A DNA stretch of 64,000 nt. Origin: Pseudomonas sp. St316. GTDB lineage: Bacteria > Pseudomonadota > Gammaproteobacteria > Pseudomonadales > Pseudomonadaceae. Location of the stretch: positions 3,348,001 to 3,412,000 of the forward strand of contig NZ_AP021901.1 of the NCBI RefSeq assembly GCF_018325905.1, given 5' to 3'. The number at the start of each line of letters is the position of its first letter. The first letter of the stretch is position 1. The position numbers and the translations under genes are program-made. Below, piece by piece: positions 44,871 to 55,035 of the stretch. The notes under the pieces are model-generated. The model had not been told where the DNA came from, did no database searches, and was given only the letters and a program-made list of their open reading frames with translations.

Positions 44871-45138
44871 TCCTATCACTCGCCCAATGAGGACGTAAGA
44901 AACCTGACACAATTGGAAATCAAACGTCTAGCAATTTTTTTCGTTCGATTTCACACCCTGTCCTCACACCCCATAAACAATAGGGTTCTGCCGCGTTAGT
45001 GCTCACGTTCAATCGTCCGAGTTACGGATTGTCGGACAAAATTCTATTTAAATATTAAATATGGATAACTAATCTTCTGCGAAGGATGTCGCACTTTCGC
45101 CAACTAAGTGCCAGCGAAATGCTATTAATCAATATCTA

Positions 45139-46044
45139 CTAAATCTCTACTGTTTTACGTGCGCACACTTCTCGCAGACAACCTCGAAGCCAACGATGCA
45201 CAGGGTCGGCGTCCATCCGCGGATGCCAGAGCATGGCGATCGTGAACCCGGGTACGGGAAACGGCAGCGCAAAACTGTGCAGGCCGACCCGCAGGCTCGT
45301 GGTGTAGCGTTCAGGCACGCTGGCGATCAGGTCACTGGAGCGGGCCAGCCCCAGTGCCGAGGAAAAACCTGGCACGGTGGTGACGATTTCCCGGGACAGA
45401 TTCAGAGCCGCCAGGGCCTGGTCGATGAGACCATGATCCAGGCCACGCATCGAGACACCGACGTGCCCGCCTGCGGCATAACCGGCGGCGCTCACCGCTG
45501 CCTGGCTTAGCGGGTGTCCCGCGCGCACCACGCCAATCAAGCGGTCGCCGAACAACGCCTGGGTTCGCAGTTCCGGGCTGGTGTCCTTATCCACGACAGC
45601 GGTCTCCAGGTCCACGGTGCCTTCGCGAAGCGCAGTGCTGTCCCGGTCGGTCTTTTCCACAAAACGCAGGCGCACGTCGGGCGCTTGCTCGTGGATACGA
45701 GTGATCAGTTCGATGGCAAAGTTTTCCACGAACCCTTCACGGGTACGCAACGTGAAAGTTCGGCTCAAGCGCCCAAGATCCGGGGTCGTCACTGGCCGTA
45801 GCACGGCCTGGACCTGCTGCACCAGATGGCTGACCTGTTCGCGCAACTCCAGCGCGCGGGGTGTCGGCACAAGCCCTCGCCCGGCCCGAACCAACAGCGG
45901 GTCGCCGGTGGTTTCACGCAGCCGTGCCAGCGCCCGGCTCATGGCCGACGGACTGAGGTGCAAGCGCCGGGCGGCCCTGGCCACACTGCCTTCCGAAAGC
46001 AACACATCGAGGGTGACGAGCAGATTGAGGTCTGGCGAGGACAT
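45139..46044 (-). CDS. LysR family transcriptional regulator
   Basis: 301 residues. The helix-turn-helix is at residues 5-62 (LNLLVTLDVLLSEGSVARAARRLHLSPSAMSRALARLRE). The effector domain is at about 90-295. It is divergent from the DHA2 MFS gene at 46177 with a 132-bp shared region, so it probably controls that exporter. Its 3' end faces away from aprA by about 330 bp; no direct link to aprA is implied. Confidence 0.92.
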   Translation of the reverse strand: MSSPDLNLLVTLDVLLSEGSVARAARRLHLSPSAMSRALARLRETTGDPLLVRAGRGLVPTPRALELREQVSHLVQQVQAVLRPVTTPDLGRLSRTFTLRTREGFVENFAIELITRIHEQAPDVRLRFVEKTDRDSTALREGTVDLETAVVDKDTSPELRTQALFGDRLIGVVRAGHPLSQAAVSAAGYAAGGHVGVSMRGLDHGLIDQALAALNLSREIVTTVPGFSSALGLARSSDLIASVPERYTTSLRVGLHSFALPFPVPGFTIAMLWHPRMDADPVHRWLRGCLREVCARKTVEI

Positions 46045-46176
46045 GGCGGTATCTCACATTGCACAGATGGCGTTTGCTGCAGCTATAACATGCAAATGCT
46101 GCGTCTTCCGCCATGTTATGCCCAGGCGTAACGTTCTGACAGCTCCGTTTCGAGCGCCACGGATACAGGTGACACG

Positions 46177-47640
46177 ATGAAACCCGTCAACACACAACAA
46201 AACCGGCCGGCAACTGCGCCCGCACACCGGCTCCTTTCACCCCGCTGGGCCTTGGCCAGCCTTGCGCTCTCGACGCTGTTGGCCTCCCTTGGTGCCAGTG
46301 TGGCCGCAGTGGCACTGCCGACGCTGGCCGAGGCGCTCGGCGCCTCTTTCCAGCAGGTCCAATGGGTGGTGCTGGCCTATCTGCTGGCAATCACCTCGCT
46401 GATTGTCAGTGTCGGCCGCTTGGGAGACCTGATGGGCCGTCGCAAGCTGCTATTGCTCGGTATCGCCCTGTTCACCTTGGCATCGGCGGTATGCGGCCTG
46501 GCACCCTCGCTTTGGCTGCTGGTCGCAGGTCGGGCGCTGCAAGGCCTGGGTGCCGCCATCATGATGACGCTGACCCTTGCGCTGGTTGGCGAAACGGTCG
46601 ATCAGGACAAAACCGGCAGCGCCATGGGACTGCTGGCAACGCTATCGGCAGTGGGCACGGCCCTCGGACCGTCCTTTGGCGGCATGTTGATCAGCGGGTT
46701 CGGTTGGCCGGCCTTGTTCCTGGTCAACATCCCCCTCGGCCTAATGACGCTAGGGCTGGCGTGGTACTCGCTACCCGTGCGCGAAGTGCCGCCAAAGCCC
46801 GAAGGCACCCGCTTCGATGTAACCGGTACAATGCTGCTGGCAATGACGCTCGCCGCCTATGCCTTGGCCATGACCTCCGGGCGCGGGAGCTTTGGCGGAT
46901 TGAATATCGCATTGCTGCTCATCGCGCTCGTGGGCGGCGGACTGTTCATTCGAGCCCAGTCCCGGGCCGTATCGCCGCTGATTCCCTTGACCGTGTTTCG
47001 CGACAAGTCATTGGTATCGGGTCTGGCGACGAGCGCCCTGGTCGCGACGGTCATGATGGCGACGCTGCTGGTCGGGCCTTTTTACTTGTCCATCTCCCTC
47101 GGACTGCCGGCGGCCTTCGTAGGGCTGGTGCTGGCCGGGGGGCCGTCCGTCGCGGCGCTGGCCGGAGTGCCTGCCGGGCGCCTGGCGGATCGCTTCGGCG
47201 TGCAACCCATGCGGCTCGTCGGCCTGGCGGCCATGGTCCTCGGCTGCCTGATGCTGTCACTGGTTTCCCCTGTCCTTGGCACCGTTGGCTACCTCATGGC
47301 TATCGTGGTGACGACCCTCGGCTACGCATTCTTCCAGACGGCCAACAACACGGCGGTCATGGCCGATGTAGCGGCCCAGAGGCGAGGCGTCATCGCCGGG
47401 CTGCTCAATTTGTCGCGCAACCTGGGTTTTTTCACCGGAGCCTCCGTGCTCGGCGCAGTGTTTGCGGCTGCGGCGGTGACGAATGACATCACCCACGCCA
47501 GCCCCGCAGCCGTGACGAACGGTCTGCACATGACCTTCGCCGTCGCCCTGGCGATGATGATCCTGGCCCTGCTCATCGCCTGGAAAGGCCGCGTCCCGGA
47601 GCCATTGCCCAAGCCCCAGGACAACCCCGGCCAAGCGTGA
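46177..47640 (+). CDS. MFS multidrug efflux transporter (DHA2, 14 TM)
   Basis: 487 residues with 14 membrane segments. Motif A is GRLGDLMGRRKLLLLG (about 88-103). Motif C-like RALQGLGAAIMMTLTLALVGETV and the antiporter motif GTALGPSFGGML mark the DHA2 drug:H+ antiporters (EmrB/QacA-like). It lies in the inner membrane without an adjacent fusion protein, so it probably works alone. The ATG has AGGTGAC just upstream. The divergent LysR gene at 45139 is the probable regulator. Confidence 0.92.
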   Translation: MKPVNTQQNRPATAPAHRLLSPRWALASLALSTLLASLGASVAAVALPTLAEALGASFQQVQWVVLAYLLAITSLIVSVGRLGDLMGRRKLLLLGIALFTLASAVCGLAPSLWLLVAGRALQGLGAAIMMTLTLALVGETVDQDKTGSAMGLLATLSAVGTALGPSFGGMLISGFGWPALFLVNIPLGLMTLGLAWYSLPVREVPPKPEGTRFDVTGTMLLAMTLAAYALAMTSGRGSFGGLNIALLLIALVGGGLFIRAQSRAVSPLIPLTVFRDKSLVSGLATSALVATVMMATLLVGPFYLSISLGLPAAFVGLVLAGGPSVAALAGVPAGRLADRFGVQPMRLVGLAAMVLGCLMLSLVSPVLGTVGYLMAIVVTTLGYAFFQTANNTAVMADVAAQRRGVIAGLLNLSRNLGFFTGASVLGAVFAAAAVTNDITHASPAAVTNGLHMTFAVALAMMILALLIAWKGRVPEPLPKPQDNPGQA

Positions 47641-47763
47641 TGGCATTCTGAGCATTACTGCTTAAGTCGTGATGCAGATCAAAAAAAGTGAACCAATCGC
47701 AAAACGGACTGAAAAAATCCACGTGAGCTTCATTTTCAGGTGCTATTTTTAGTTCTCACTGGT

Positions 47764-47780
47764 AGAGCCATGATGGCTCT
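47764..47780. promoter_or_regulatory. 17-bp perfect palindrome upstream of the DUF1652 gene
   Basis: AGAGCCATGATGGCTCT is a perfect palindrome around a central G, 54 bases before the likely start codon of the DUF1652 gene. It could be an operator or an mRNA stem. No poly-T follows, so a terminator for the MFS gene is less likely. Confidence 0.5.
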
Positions 47781-47833
47781 TCCTTCCTGACATGAGCAAA
47801 AGGAAGCGCTCGATTGAAGAAGGCGGGCAACAC

Positions 47834-48112
47834 ATGAATAAAGGATCTTTCAGCAAGGTTACGTTCCCCAACGCTTGCCAATTGATGCGCTGGCACTTCC
47901 ATCCCATGGGATTCGAAGCGAGCATGGATGCCCCTGGCAGCATGGTTGCCAGGCTATTTGACCGTGCCAGCGGCGAGACCATGATCGCCATTGCCGGTAT
48001 CCCCTGCGCGACCGTGATGAATGCGCCGGATGTGGAACGAATAATCGAGGCGGTGGAGGCCGAGCTGGAAGCCTTTGTGCCGCCGGTGGGGTTGCGCCGG
48101 TTTGCCTCCTGA
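47834..48112 (+). CDS. DUF1652 family protein
   Basis: About 92 residues from ATG 47834; ATG 47792 would add 14 basic residues. The sequence has the DUF1652 pattern: ACQLMRWHFHPMGFEASMDAPGS, then ARLFDRASGETMIAIAGIP and a final helix VERIIEAVEAELEAF. The family is almost restricted to Pseudomonas and its function is unknown. It is soluble and has no signal peptide. The gene stands alone with a strong terminator downstream. Confidence 0.75.
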   Translation: MNKGSFSKVTFPNACQLMRWHFHPMGFEASMDAPGSMVARLFDRASGETMIAIAGIPCATVMNAPDVERIIEAVEAELEAFVPPVGLRRFAS

Positions 48113-48143
48113 CAGGGAGTGATGCTGATCATTTAAAAGCTAG

Positions 48144-48180
48144 AAGCGGCGCCTTCCTTCTTGGGGAATGCGCCGCTTTT
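48144..48180 (+). terminator. Rho-independent terminator after the DUF1652 gene
   Basis: AAGCGGCGC pairs perfectly with GCGCCGCTT over a 17-base loop and is followed by TT. It is 32 bases past the stop codon and would end the DUF1652 transcript, and possibly the convergent helicase transcript (bidirectional stem, with AAAA-type residues on the other side). Confidence 0.8.
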
Positions 48181-48266
48181 GGGTGGTCTCTGGATTGATC
48201 GGTGCGTGTACCCAGTTCTTCCGGTAACGGATATACACCCCAAACCCCATCCCACGCACAAAAACC

Positions 48267-50759
48267 TTATCCCTTACGAACGCGGCGATGGTCAGCAAAA
48301 AAGGGCTTGTCCCCTGCAATACGATCCGAAGCCTTGGGCCCATTGGCCGACTGGCCGTCCTGGCCATCGACGTACCAATAACAGTGCTGCACTGCGCGAG
48401 TGATGCCCACATACGCCAGGCGCAGGATTTCGTCCTTTTGCGCCGTGTCGTAGGCGGCGGTATCGCCGTCCTGACCCAATCCGGCCATTCGATAGACCTG
48501 ATTCTTGTAGGGTGAACTGCTCAGGTGCTGGCAGTCACCCAACAGAAACACCGCATCGGCTTGCAGCCCCTTGGCGCTGTGATAAGTCATCTGCCTGAGT
48601 CGCCGTGCATCGTACGGCAACCTAGAATCCATATTAACTAGATGAGTAATATGCTTTTCTATCAATAGCTTATCGCTGCTTTTTCGATACAACATCAAGA
48701 TCGAATCACCCTTGCGGTAATGCTCTTCCAGTCGCAGTGCCAACCCTTCGTCGTCTCGATCCAAAACGTTGACCGGACTCAGCGAACGAGCACTGCCACT
48801 GGCCTTGGCCTTTTTGCCAGGAATAGCCGTAGCGGCGCGCACGATGTGCTCGGCCGCATCAATGATGTATTGGTGGCTGCGGTAGTTGTCGGTGAGCATG
48901 GCCCGGGTCGTCGCCGGCGACGGGAACTGTTTGTTGAACGCCATGAAATAGCTCGGTGAACTGCCGCGCCAGCCGTAAATCGATTGCCAATCGTCCCCCA
49001 CACACAACAAGGAAGAACGCTGGGCGCCACGCCCCACGTGCAGTGCGGGGCCACGGCTGCGGACTTCCCGAAGACTGGCTCGAAGCCAGGAGACGATCTG
49101 CGGTGATACATCTTGGAATTCGTCGATCATCAGGTGCGAAAGCGGCCTGAGCAATGCATCACCCAGCAACTTGAAGTTTTCCGGCGAGTGCTCGCTGAAC
49201 AGCGCGAACATGCGGTTATAGGTCATGACCGGCGGCGATTGGTCGAGCAGATGGTCTTCGAATGCCCGCCAATAGCGACTCAAGGCTTCGAAGAAATACC
49301 GATCAGGGTCATCCTGGGCAAAGGACATCCGGCCCACGGCATCCGGGACATCCAGGCCCAGGTTCTCGATAAAGCCTGCCGCCGCGACAAAACAGTCCAG
49401 CAATGGCGCTGAGCCCAGCTCGCCCTTGACCTTGTAGTCGAACCCGGGCCCGGCGCTGGCATCGCCGGCCATCGACGCCAATACACGTTTTGATGCCTCA
49501 TAACTTTCGAGCCAGATCAATGGCTTACGACAGAAAGCTTGAAACAAGGTGCGCTTTACGGCCCATTCCGCGCGGATGCTCAACTTGGCGCCCGGACGAC
49601 TGAGCCGGGCGTCTTCCCGCGGATCGAACCCCAGTATCACCCAGGCATCCAGGGAAGGCGCGTAGCCATGGCAGTGGAACGTCGAACCATTGATTTCGAA
49701 CGTTTGTCGTTTTGGCTCGATACCCTTGATCGGCCAGGCTCCGGCGCGCAACCACAGGTCTTCGACGGCATCGCACAACGCTTCGTCGCGCTGGGCTGCC
49801 AGCTCGGTCACGGCGACGCGCTTTTGCACATCAGGATGATCGCGTTCCAGTTCCTTGAGCTGCAGCGCGTGGCGGGACAACGGCAGGATCAGCTCACGGA
49901 ACCGGGCGTCACGCTGGTAAAGGTTGTAATAACAGGCGTTGAGTTGCTGGCGCTGAGCGTCGTTGATGCGTAAATCAAAGGGATTGCCCTGGGCATCATC
50001 GTCACCCGCTTCGGCGCGATGACTCAGGGTCTCGAAGGCTTGAAGCCGTTCGAACCCGGGCAGGCTGCGGACCATGGGCAAGATGCGCGAATGGAATGTC
50101 CGCACCAGGTCACGGGCTTCCTTGAGGCTGACGGTTCGCCCCCACAGGGCAAACACTTCGATCAGTTTCTGGATGAAATCCTTGCGCGATTCGCGGGTAA
50201 ACGTCACCACGGTCATCGAGTCCAGTTCAAAACCCAAGTAATGGGACAGCAGCACAATGCGCAGCACCAGGGTGGTGGACTTGCCCGCCCCGGCCCCGGC
50301 GACCACCGAGGTCGAGGGCGTGTCGCTGAAAATCATCTTCCATTGCGCGGCGCTCGGTTGCGCATGCGCCGGTAGCAATCGGGCGACATCCGCCTTGATG
50401 CGCTTCTTCAGCTCGGCGGTCAGCGGCAGCCGCCAGTCATCGAACAGCAGATCATCGACCTGCGGTGCCGGATGCTCCGTGCTGCGTGAGTCACGGATCA
50501 ACAAGACCTGACGGCCCTCCTCGAGCCCTTCGGCTCGGCCTTCCTTGTAGCCATAGTCAAAGCCGGCGGTATGACCGCTGCGGAAACCGTCGGCCTGGCC
50601 ATGCAACCAGGAGGCGCGATGCTGGGCTCGCAGGCGTGTCAGGCCATGGCCGAAGAATCGGGCGGCCAAGCGCTTGAACAACGGCATCTGGGCCAGGGAT
50701 AAAAGCTCGGGGGGAAGATCGGGAGTGTGTTGCGCCACGCTGAGGACTCCGGTGTTCAT
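48267..50759 (-). CDS. UvrD-type superfamily 1 helicase (helicase IV-like)
   Basis: 830 residues. The N-terminal 130 residues hold an unusual Gly/Glu/Arg-rich stretch (GFDYGYKEGRAEGLEEGRQV). Walker A is AGAGAGKS (154-161). Motif II is IDEFQDVSPQ, motif III SLLCVGDDWQSIYGWRGS. Motifs IV-VI include TDNYRSHQYI and AYVGITRAVQHCYW. Long insertions between motifs I and II (about 220-520) resemble helicase IV/UvrD-like proteins rather than Rep or UvrD themselves. It should translocate 3'-5' on single-stranded DNA. It stands alone, divergent from the pirin gene. Confidence 0.88.
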   Translation of the reverse strand: MNTGVLSVAQHTPDLPPELLSLAQMPLFKRLAARFFGHGLTRLRAQHRASWLHGQADGFRSGHTAGFDYGYKEGRAEGLEEGRQVLLIRDSRSTEHPAPQVDDLLFDDWRLPLTAELKKRIKADVARLLPAHAQPSAAQWKMIFSDTPSTSVVAGAGAGKSTTLVLRIVLLSHYLGFELDSMTVVTFTRESRKDFIQKLIEVFALWGRTVSLKEARDLVRTFHSRILPMVRSLPGFERLQAFETLSHRAEAGDDDAQGNPFDLRINDAQRQQLNACYYNLYQRDARFRELILPLSRHALQLKELERDHPDVQKRVAVTELAAQRDEALCDAVEDLWLRAGAWPIKGIEPKRQTFEINGSTFHCHGYAPSLDAWVILGFDPREDARLSRPGAKLSIRAEWAVKRTLFQAFCRKPLIWLESYEASKRVLASMAGDASAGPGFDYKVKGELGSAPLLDCFVAAAGFIENLGLDVPDAVGRMSFAQDDPDRYFFEALSRYWRAFEDHLLDQSPPVMTYNRMFALFSEHSPENFKLLGDALLRPLSHLMIDEFQDVSPQIVSWLRASLREVRSRGPALHVGRGAQRSSLLCVGDDWQSIYGWRGSSPSYFMAFNKQFPSPATTRAMLTDNYRSHQYIIDAAEHIVRAATAIPGKKAKASGSARSLSPVNVLDRDDEGLALRLEEHYRKGDSILMLYRKSSDKLLIEKHITHLVNMDSRLPYDARRLRQMTYHSAKGLQADAVFLLGDCQHLSSSPYKNQVYRMAGLGQDGDTAAYDTAQKDEILRLAYVGITRAVQHCYWYVDGQDGQSANGPKASDRIAGDKPFFADHRRVRKG

Positions 50760-50975
50760 GAACCATGAGGGCTATGGTGTCTGTATTTGCCGCCGGGTTC
50801 CACCCAAAAGCTTTTAAGTCATGGGTTTAGGCGATGAAGTGAAAGTTGGGTCGCGGTTTAATATCTAAATAGGCGATAGCTTTGACGCGTTTTTTACGCT
50901 TTTTATCGATGTTTTCCTCGACGAAAATAGCCTCATCAACCATCGCTTTCGCTACTCAGCGAAAAGGACACGAAC

Positions 50976-51671
50976 ATGCTCGAACTCAGGCCCTTCGCCA
51001 CCTTGGGCGCAGCCAACCACGGCTGGTTGGATGCCCACCACCATTTTTCGTTCGCCGAGTACTACGACCCACAACGCATGAACTGGGGCAACTTGCGGGT
51101 CTGGAACGATGATGTCATTGCCCCCGGCAGCGGTTTTCCTCGACACCCGCATCGAGACATGGAAATCATCACCTATGTGCGCGAAGGTGCGATCAGCCAC
51201 CAGGACAACCTGGGCAACAAGGGCCGTACAGAGGCTGGTGATGTACAGGTCATGAGCGCGGGCACCGGCATTGCCCATAGCGAATACAACCTGGAATCGA
51301 CGGCCACGCGCATTTTCCAGATATGGATCATCCCCAACGAAGAAGGCCTGGCACCGTCATGGGGCGCCAAACCGTTTCCCAAGGACTCGCGCGAAGGCTT
51401 CGTGACCTTGGCCAGTGGCAAGGCCGGCGATGATCAAAGCCTGCGCATTCGCGCCGACGCACGACTGGTAGCGGCCAATCTCAAGGCGGGTGAAAGTGTC
51501 GAATACCGGCTGGACGCCGGACGTCGAGCTTATCTTGTACCGGCCACAGGATTGATAGAAATCAATGGGTTGCGCGCACAAGCTCGAGACGGTGTTGCGA
51601 TTGAAGATGAACGGATATTGCGGGTGACCGCCATTGAAGACAGCGAAATCGTGCTCGTCGACCTCGCTTGA
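50976..51671 (+). CDS. Pirin family protein (quercetin dioxygenase-like)
   Basis: 231 residues, a bicupin. The metal ligands of pirin are conserved: His57, His59, His101 and Glu103 (RHPHRDME and GTGIAHSEYN). The short length is typical of YhhW-type bacterial pirins, with a smaller C-terminal cupin. Such proteins can oxidise quercetin or serve as redox sensors; the role here is unknown. The gene is preceded by a 216-bp region shared with the divergent helicase, with GAAAAGGA before the ATG. Confidence 0.92.
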   Translation: MLELRPFATLGAANHGWLDAHHHFSFAEYYDPQRMNWGNLRVWNDDVIAPGSGFPRHPHRDMEIITYVREGAISHQDNLGNKGRTEAGDVQVMSAGTGIAHSEYNLESTATRIFQIWIIPNEEGLAPSWGAKPFPKDSREGFVTLASGKAGDDQSLRIRADARLVAANLKAGESVEYRLDAGRRAYLVPATGLIEINGLRAQARDGVAIEDERILRVTAIEDSEIVLVDLA

Positions 51672-51695
51672 TTGGTCTTGTGGTGAGGGGAATTT

Positions 51696-51777
51696 GTGTG
51701 GGAGCAAAGCTTGCTCGCGAAACGGCCTCGCTTTCAAGACCGCATCGTCTGGATCGCGGGCAAGCCTTGCTCCCACA
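51696..51777. repeat. Variant REPIN between pirin and pgm
   Basis: TGTGTGGGAGCAAAGCTTGC and its mirror GGCAAGCCTTGCTCCCACAT flank about 35 bp. It is a diverged member of the GTGGGAGC family and lies between two convergent genes. Confidence 0.8.
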
Positions 51778-51804
51778 TAGTTGGGACAAGGCTTGCCGAC
51801 GGTG

Positions 51805-53451
51805 TCACTTGCTGGCGATAGCCCCATCCACCAACGTTTGCGCCTCAGCCACCAATTGCTTGAGGTGCTCGTCGCCAATGAAGCTTTCGGCGTAGATCTT
51901 GTAGATATCCTCGGTCCCGGACGGGCGTGCCGCGAACCAGCCGTTTTCGGTCATGACCTTCAGGCCGCCAATGGCCTGGTCATTGCCCGGCGCATGACTG
52001 AGGATATTCTGGATCTTCTCCCCGGCCAGTTCGGTGGAGGCCACCTGATCGGGCGACAACTTGCTCAACAGCGCCTTCTGTTGCGGGCTGGCCTTGGCAT
52101 CGACGCGTACCGAGAACGGTTCGCCCAGCTCGTCAGTCAACTCGCGGTAGGCCTGGCTCGGATCGCGACCGGTGCGCGCCGTCATTTCAGCGGCCAACAG
52201 CGCCGGGATCAGGCCGTCCTTGTCGGTACTCCAGACGCCGCCGTCCTTGCGCAGGAACGAAGCACCGGCACTTTCTTCACCACCAAAGCCCAGGGAACCG
52301 TCGAACAGGCCGTCGGCAAACCACTTGAAGCCCACCGGCACTTCATAGAGCCGTCGACCCAGGCGCTTGGCCACGCGATCGATAAGGCCGCTGCTGACCA
52401 CCGTCTTGCCCACGGCGGCATCGGCGCGCCATTGCGGGCGATTCTGGAACAGGTAATCAATGGATACTGCCAGGTAGTTGTTCGGCGCCAACAGGCCACC
52501 GGAAGGGGTCACGATGCCATGGCGATCATGGTCCGGGTCGCAGGCAAAGGCCACGTCGAAGCGTTCCTTCAGGCCAATCAACCCTTGCATCGCGTGGCTG
52601 GAGGACGGGTCCATGCGGATCTGCCCGTCCCAGTCGACGGTCATGAAACGGAAAGTGGGATCCACGTGGGTGTTCACCACTTCCAGATCCAGGCGATAGT
52701 GCTCGGCAATGGCCGGCCAGTAGCGCACGCCTGCGCCACCCAATGGATCGACGCCCAAATGCAGCCCGACAGAGCGGATGGCGTCGAAATCGATGACGTT
52801 GATCAGGTCCGCCACGTAGGTGTTGACGTAGTCATGACGGTGAGTGGTGTCGGCCTTCAGGGCTTGCTCGTAGCTGACGCGCTTGACGCCGACGAGCTGG
52901 TTGGCCAGCAGTTCATTGGCCTTGGCTTCAATCCATTTGGTGATGTGGGTATCGGCCGGGCCGCCGTTGGTGGGGTTGTACTTGTAGCCACCACTTTGCG
53001 GCGGGTTGTGGGACGGTGTGATGACGATACCGTCCGCCAGCCCCGAGGTGCGGCCGCGGTTGTAGCAGAGAATGGCGTGGGAAACGGCCGGTGTCGGGGT
53101 GTACTCATCGCCCTCCGCGATCATGACGGTGACGCCATTGGCCGCGAAGACTTCCAGCGCGCTGGCACCTGCCGGGGTCGACAACGCGTGGGTGTCGATA
53201 CCGATAAACAGTGGCCCGTTGATGCCCTGGGCTTCGCGGTACAGGCAGATCGCCTGGCTGATGGCCAATACGTGCCACTCGTTGAAGCCCAGGTCGAAGG
53301 AACTGCCACGGTGCCCGGAGGTGCCAAACGCCACGCGCTGGGTCGCAACCGAGGCATCGGGGCGGCCGGTATAGTAGGCCGTCACCAGTCGCGGGATATC
53401 GATCAACAACTCTGCCGGTGCCGGCTTGCCCGCAAATGGACTGACTGTCAT
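51805..53451 (-). CDS. pgm: Alpha-D-glucose phosphate-specific phosphoglucomutase
   Basis: 548 residues from ATG 53451, almost the same as the E. coli enzyme; the frame to 53532 is an untranslated extension. Four alpha-D-phosphohexomutase motifs are present: GTSGHRGSS (43-51), phospho-serine loop TPSHNPP with Ser147, metal loop DPDHDRHG, and sugar-binding GEESAG. The phosphate-binding loop RPSGTED ends it. It interconverts glucose 1-phosphate and glucose 6-phosphate in glycogen, trehalose and polysaccharide metabolism. Confidence 0.96.
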   Translation of the reverse strand: MTVSPFAGKPAPAELLIDIPRLVTAYYTGRPDASVATQRVAFGTSGHRGSSFDLGFNEWHVLAISQAICLYREAQGINGPLFIGIDTHALSTPAGASALEVFAANGVTVMIAEGDEYTPTPAVSHAILCYNRGRTSGLADGIVITPSHNPPQSGGYKYNPTNGGPADTHITKWIEAKANELLANQLVGVKRVSYEQALKADTTHRHDYVNTYVADLINVIDFDAIRSVGLHLGVDPLGGAGVRYWPAIAEHYRLDLEVVNTHVDPTFRFMTVDWDGQIRMDPSSSHAMQGLIGLKERFDVAFACDPDHDRHGIVTPSGGLLAPNNYLAVSIDYLFQNRPQWRADAAVGKTVVSSGLIDRVAKRLGRRLYEVPVGFKWFADGLFDGSLGFGGEESAGASFLRKDGGVWSTDKDGLIPALLAAEMTARTGRDPSQAYRELTDELGEPFSVRVDAKASPQQKALLSKLSPDQVASTELAGEKIQNILSHAPGNDQAIGGLKVMTENGWFAARPSGTEDIYKIYAESFIGDEHLKQLVAEAQTLVDGAIASK

Positions 53452-53541
53452 GCAAAACCTCTGAGTGGAGTGGCTCGGTAAATGGGTGCAGTTTACTGAC
53501 AGTTCGACCATGGCGCGATGGGTTCGATCCATTGCCGCCGA

Positions 53542-54939
53542 TTACGCTTGTTCGAGCCTCAAGGCATCTGCCAGTGCGCAGAGCGCAGCGTCCATGTCCT
53601 GTGGCCCGTTCAGGGCATGGGTCAGGCGCAGATGTTGTTCATACAGGCCCTGCAGGCTGAACAGTTCCCCCGGCGCGATGACGATTCGCTGGGCAAGCAG
53701 CCGATGGAAAACCCGCCGCAAGTCGACCCGTCGCGTCGACTGCATCCAGATCGTTGCACCGCCTTGGGGTTCTGCCCATTGCAGGCTGTCCCCCAGTCGC
53801 TCGCGCAGCAGTTGTGTGGTCGAAACCGCACTTTCGCGCAGCAGGCGACGCAACACCAGCAAGTGCTGGTCAATCCGACCGTTGCTGTACAGCCGGGCGA
53901 TGGCTTTCTGGCGAATTGGCGACAAGCGATACGCACGCAGCAGGAAATGTCGCTGCAGGTGCAGGGTCAACTGGCGCGACAACACGTAGCCATACGGCGC
54001 CTCCGACCCGATGGTTTTTTCGAACGTCGAATAGACGATCAGCCGGTCCGGGTCGAGCAAGTCTCGAAAAGGCGTCACCGGCGCCTCGAACGCCAGGTCC
54101 GTATGGCTGTCGTTCTCCAGCACCCAGGTGCCGTGCCGCTCCAGCAAATGAGCGATGGTGCGACGGTTCTCTTCAGGAACGAGCGTGCCCCTGGGCATGC
54201 TCAAGACTGACGACAGCACCACCAGGCGCACCGTTTCGCTCAGCAGCAGGTGTTCCAACTGCTCGACATTGATTTCCCCACCCGCCAGTAGCGGCAACTC
54301 GATGACGCGAACCTCCGCCGCCTGCAGCAGGCGCAACACCGTCCAATCGCAGGGTGATTCGATCAGCACCACGGCGTCCCTGAGGGCCAGCACCGCGATC
54401 AGGATCTCCAGGACGCCCCGCAGGTCGGCGCCAATGTAGACGTCATCGGCATTCCAGCAGCGGGCCGGCGAAGAGGTGTAGCGGGCAGCCAGCGCGTTGC
54501 GAAGCTCCAGCTCGCCCCAGGGTTGCGAGGGTGTCTGCGACGAGCGTGGGTACTGGCGCAGCAGTTCGCGTTCGAGCAACAACAGCGGGCTGTCCAATGG
54601 CTGCATCGACGCTGGTTCGTCCGCACTGAGCACCTGCATGCCTGGCCGTCGGGCGTTGACGTACAGGGTCTCGAGTAAATCGTCACCGCCGTCCAGGGTA
54701 GCCATGCTGGGCGCGGGTAGCGCGTAGTAACCGGACTTGGCGATCGAGTAGACCCGCCCTTCCTTTTCCAGCAGCGAATAAGCGTACTGGATAGTCGATA
54801 TCGACACGTTCAGACGTTCGGCCAGTTGCCGCAGCGACGGCAGGCGAACCCGCGCATCCACCTCCAGCTCATTGATCAGCGTGGTCAGGTATCGATAAAC
54901 CGCCTGGTAGGCGAAATCTGTCTCCCGGCAGCCTTTCAT
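53542..54939 (-). CDS. MocR-type GntR regulator with aminotransferase domain
   Basis: 465 residues. The N-terminal winged helix-turn-helix of the GntR type covers 10-75 (LPSLRQLAERLNVSISTIQYAYSLLEKEG). The C-terminal fold-type I aminotransferase domain (about 105-460) retains the PLP-binding Lys308 in STFEKTIGSEAPYGYV and acidic residues in VLENDSHTDLAF. MocR proteins use PLP as a sensing cofactor and often control vitamin B6, taurine or amino-acid genes. It lies 96 bp downstream of the unassigned 498-aa gene on the same strand and may be co-transcribed with it. Confidence 0.92.
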   Translation of the reverse strand: MKGCRETDFAYQAVYRYLTTLINELEVDARVRLPSLRQLAERLNVSISTIQYAYSLLEKEGRVYSIAKSGYYALPAPSMATLDGGDDLLETLYVNARRPGMQVLSADEPASMQPLDSPLLLLERELLRQYPRSSQTPSQPWGELELRNALAARYTSSPARCWNADDVYIGADLRGVLEILIAVLALRDAVVLIESPCDWTVLRLLQAAEVRVIELPLLAGGEINVEQLEHLLLSETVRLVVLSSVLSMPRGTLVPEENRRTIAHLLERHGTWVLENDSHTDLAFEAPVTPFRDLLDPDRLIVYSTFEKTIGSEAPYGYVLSRQLTLHLQRHFLLRAYRLSPIRQKAIARLYSNGRIDQHLLVLRRLLRESAVSTTQLLRERLGDSLQWAEPQGGATIWMQSTRRVDLRRVFHRLLAQRIVIAPGELFSLQGLYEQHLRLTHALNGPQDMDAALCALADALRLEQA

Positions 54940-55035
54940 CGGCTCAGGCCAGGAGCACGGGGCGTCGCCAGCCCGGTCGCAACGCCGGTGGTAACGACTG
55001 AAAACGAGGTAGATGAGTCCTTCAAACCCCGTTCC

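Larger units (their letters stand above)
44807..45138. other. aprA promoter and leader region, no gene
   Basis: About 330 bp of markedly AT-rich DNA between the divergent-facing ends of aprA (start) and a LysR gene (stop side). It holds the Rsm-type motif at 44813-44823 and the palindrome at 44853-44870. AT-rich stretches near 45045-45075 (TTTAAATATTAAATATGG) may carry the promoter. No credible open frame was seen. Confidence 0.7.

Noticed and set aside
51781..53481. 566-codon plus-strand open frame opposite pgm
   Set aside because: Complementary frame of a highly conserved housekeeping gene.
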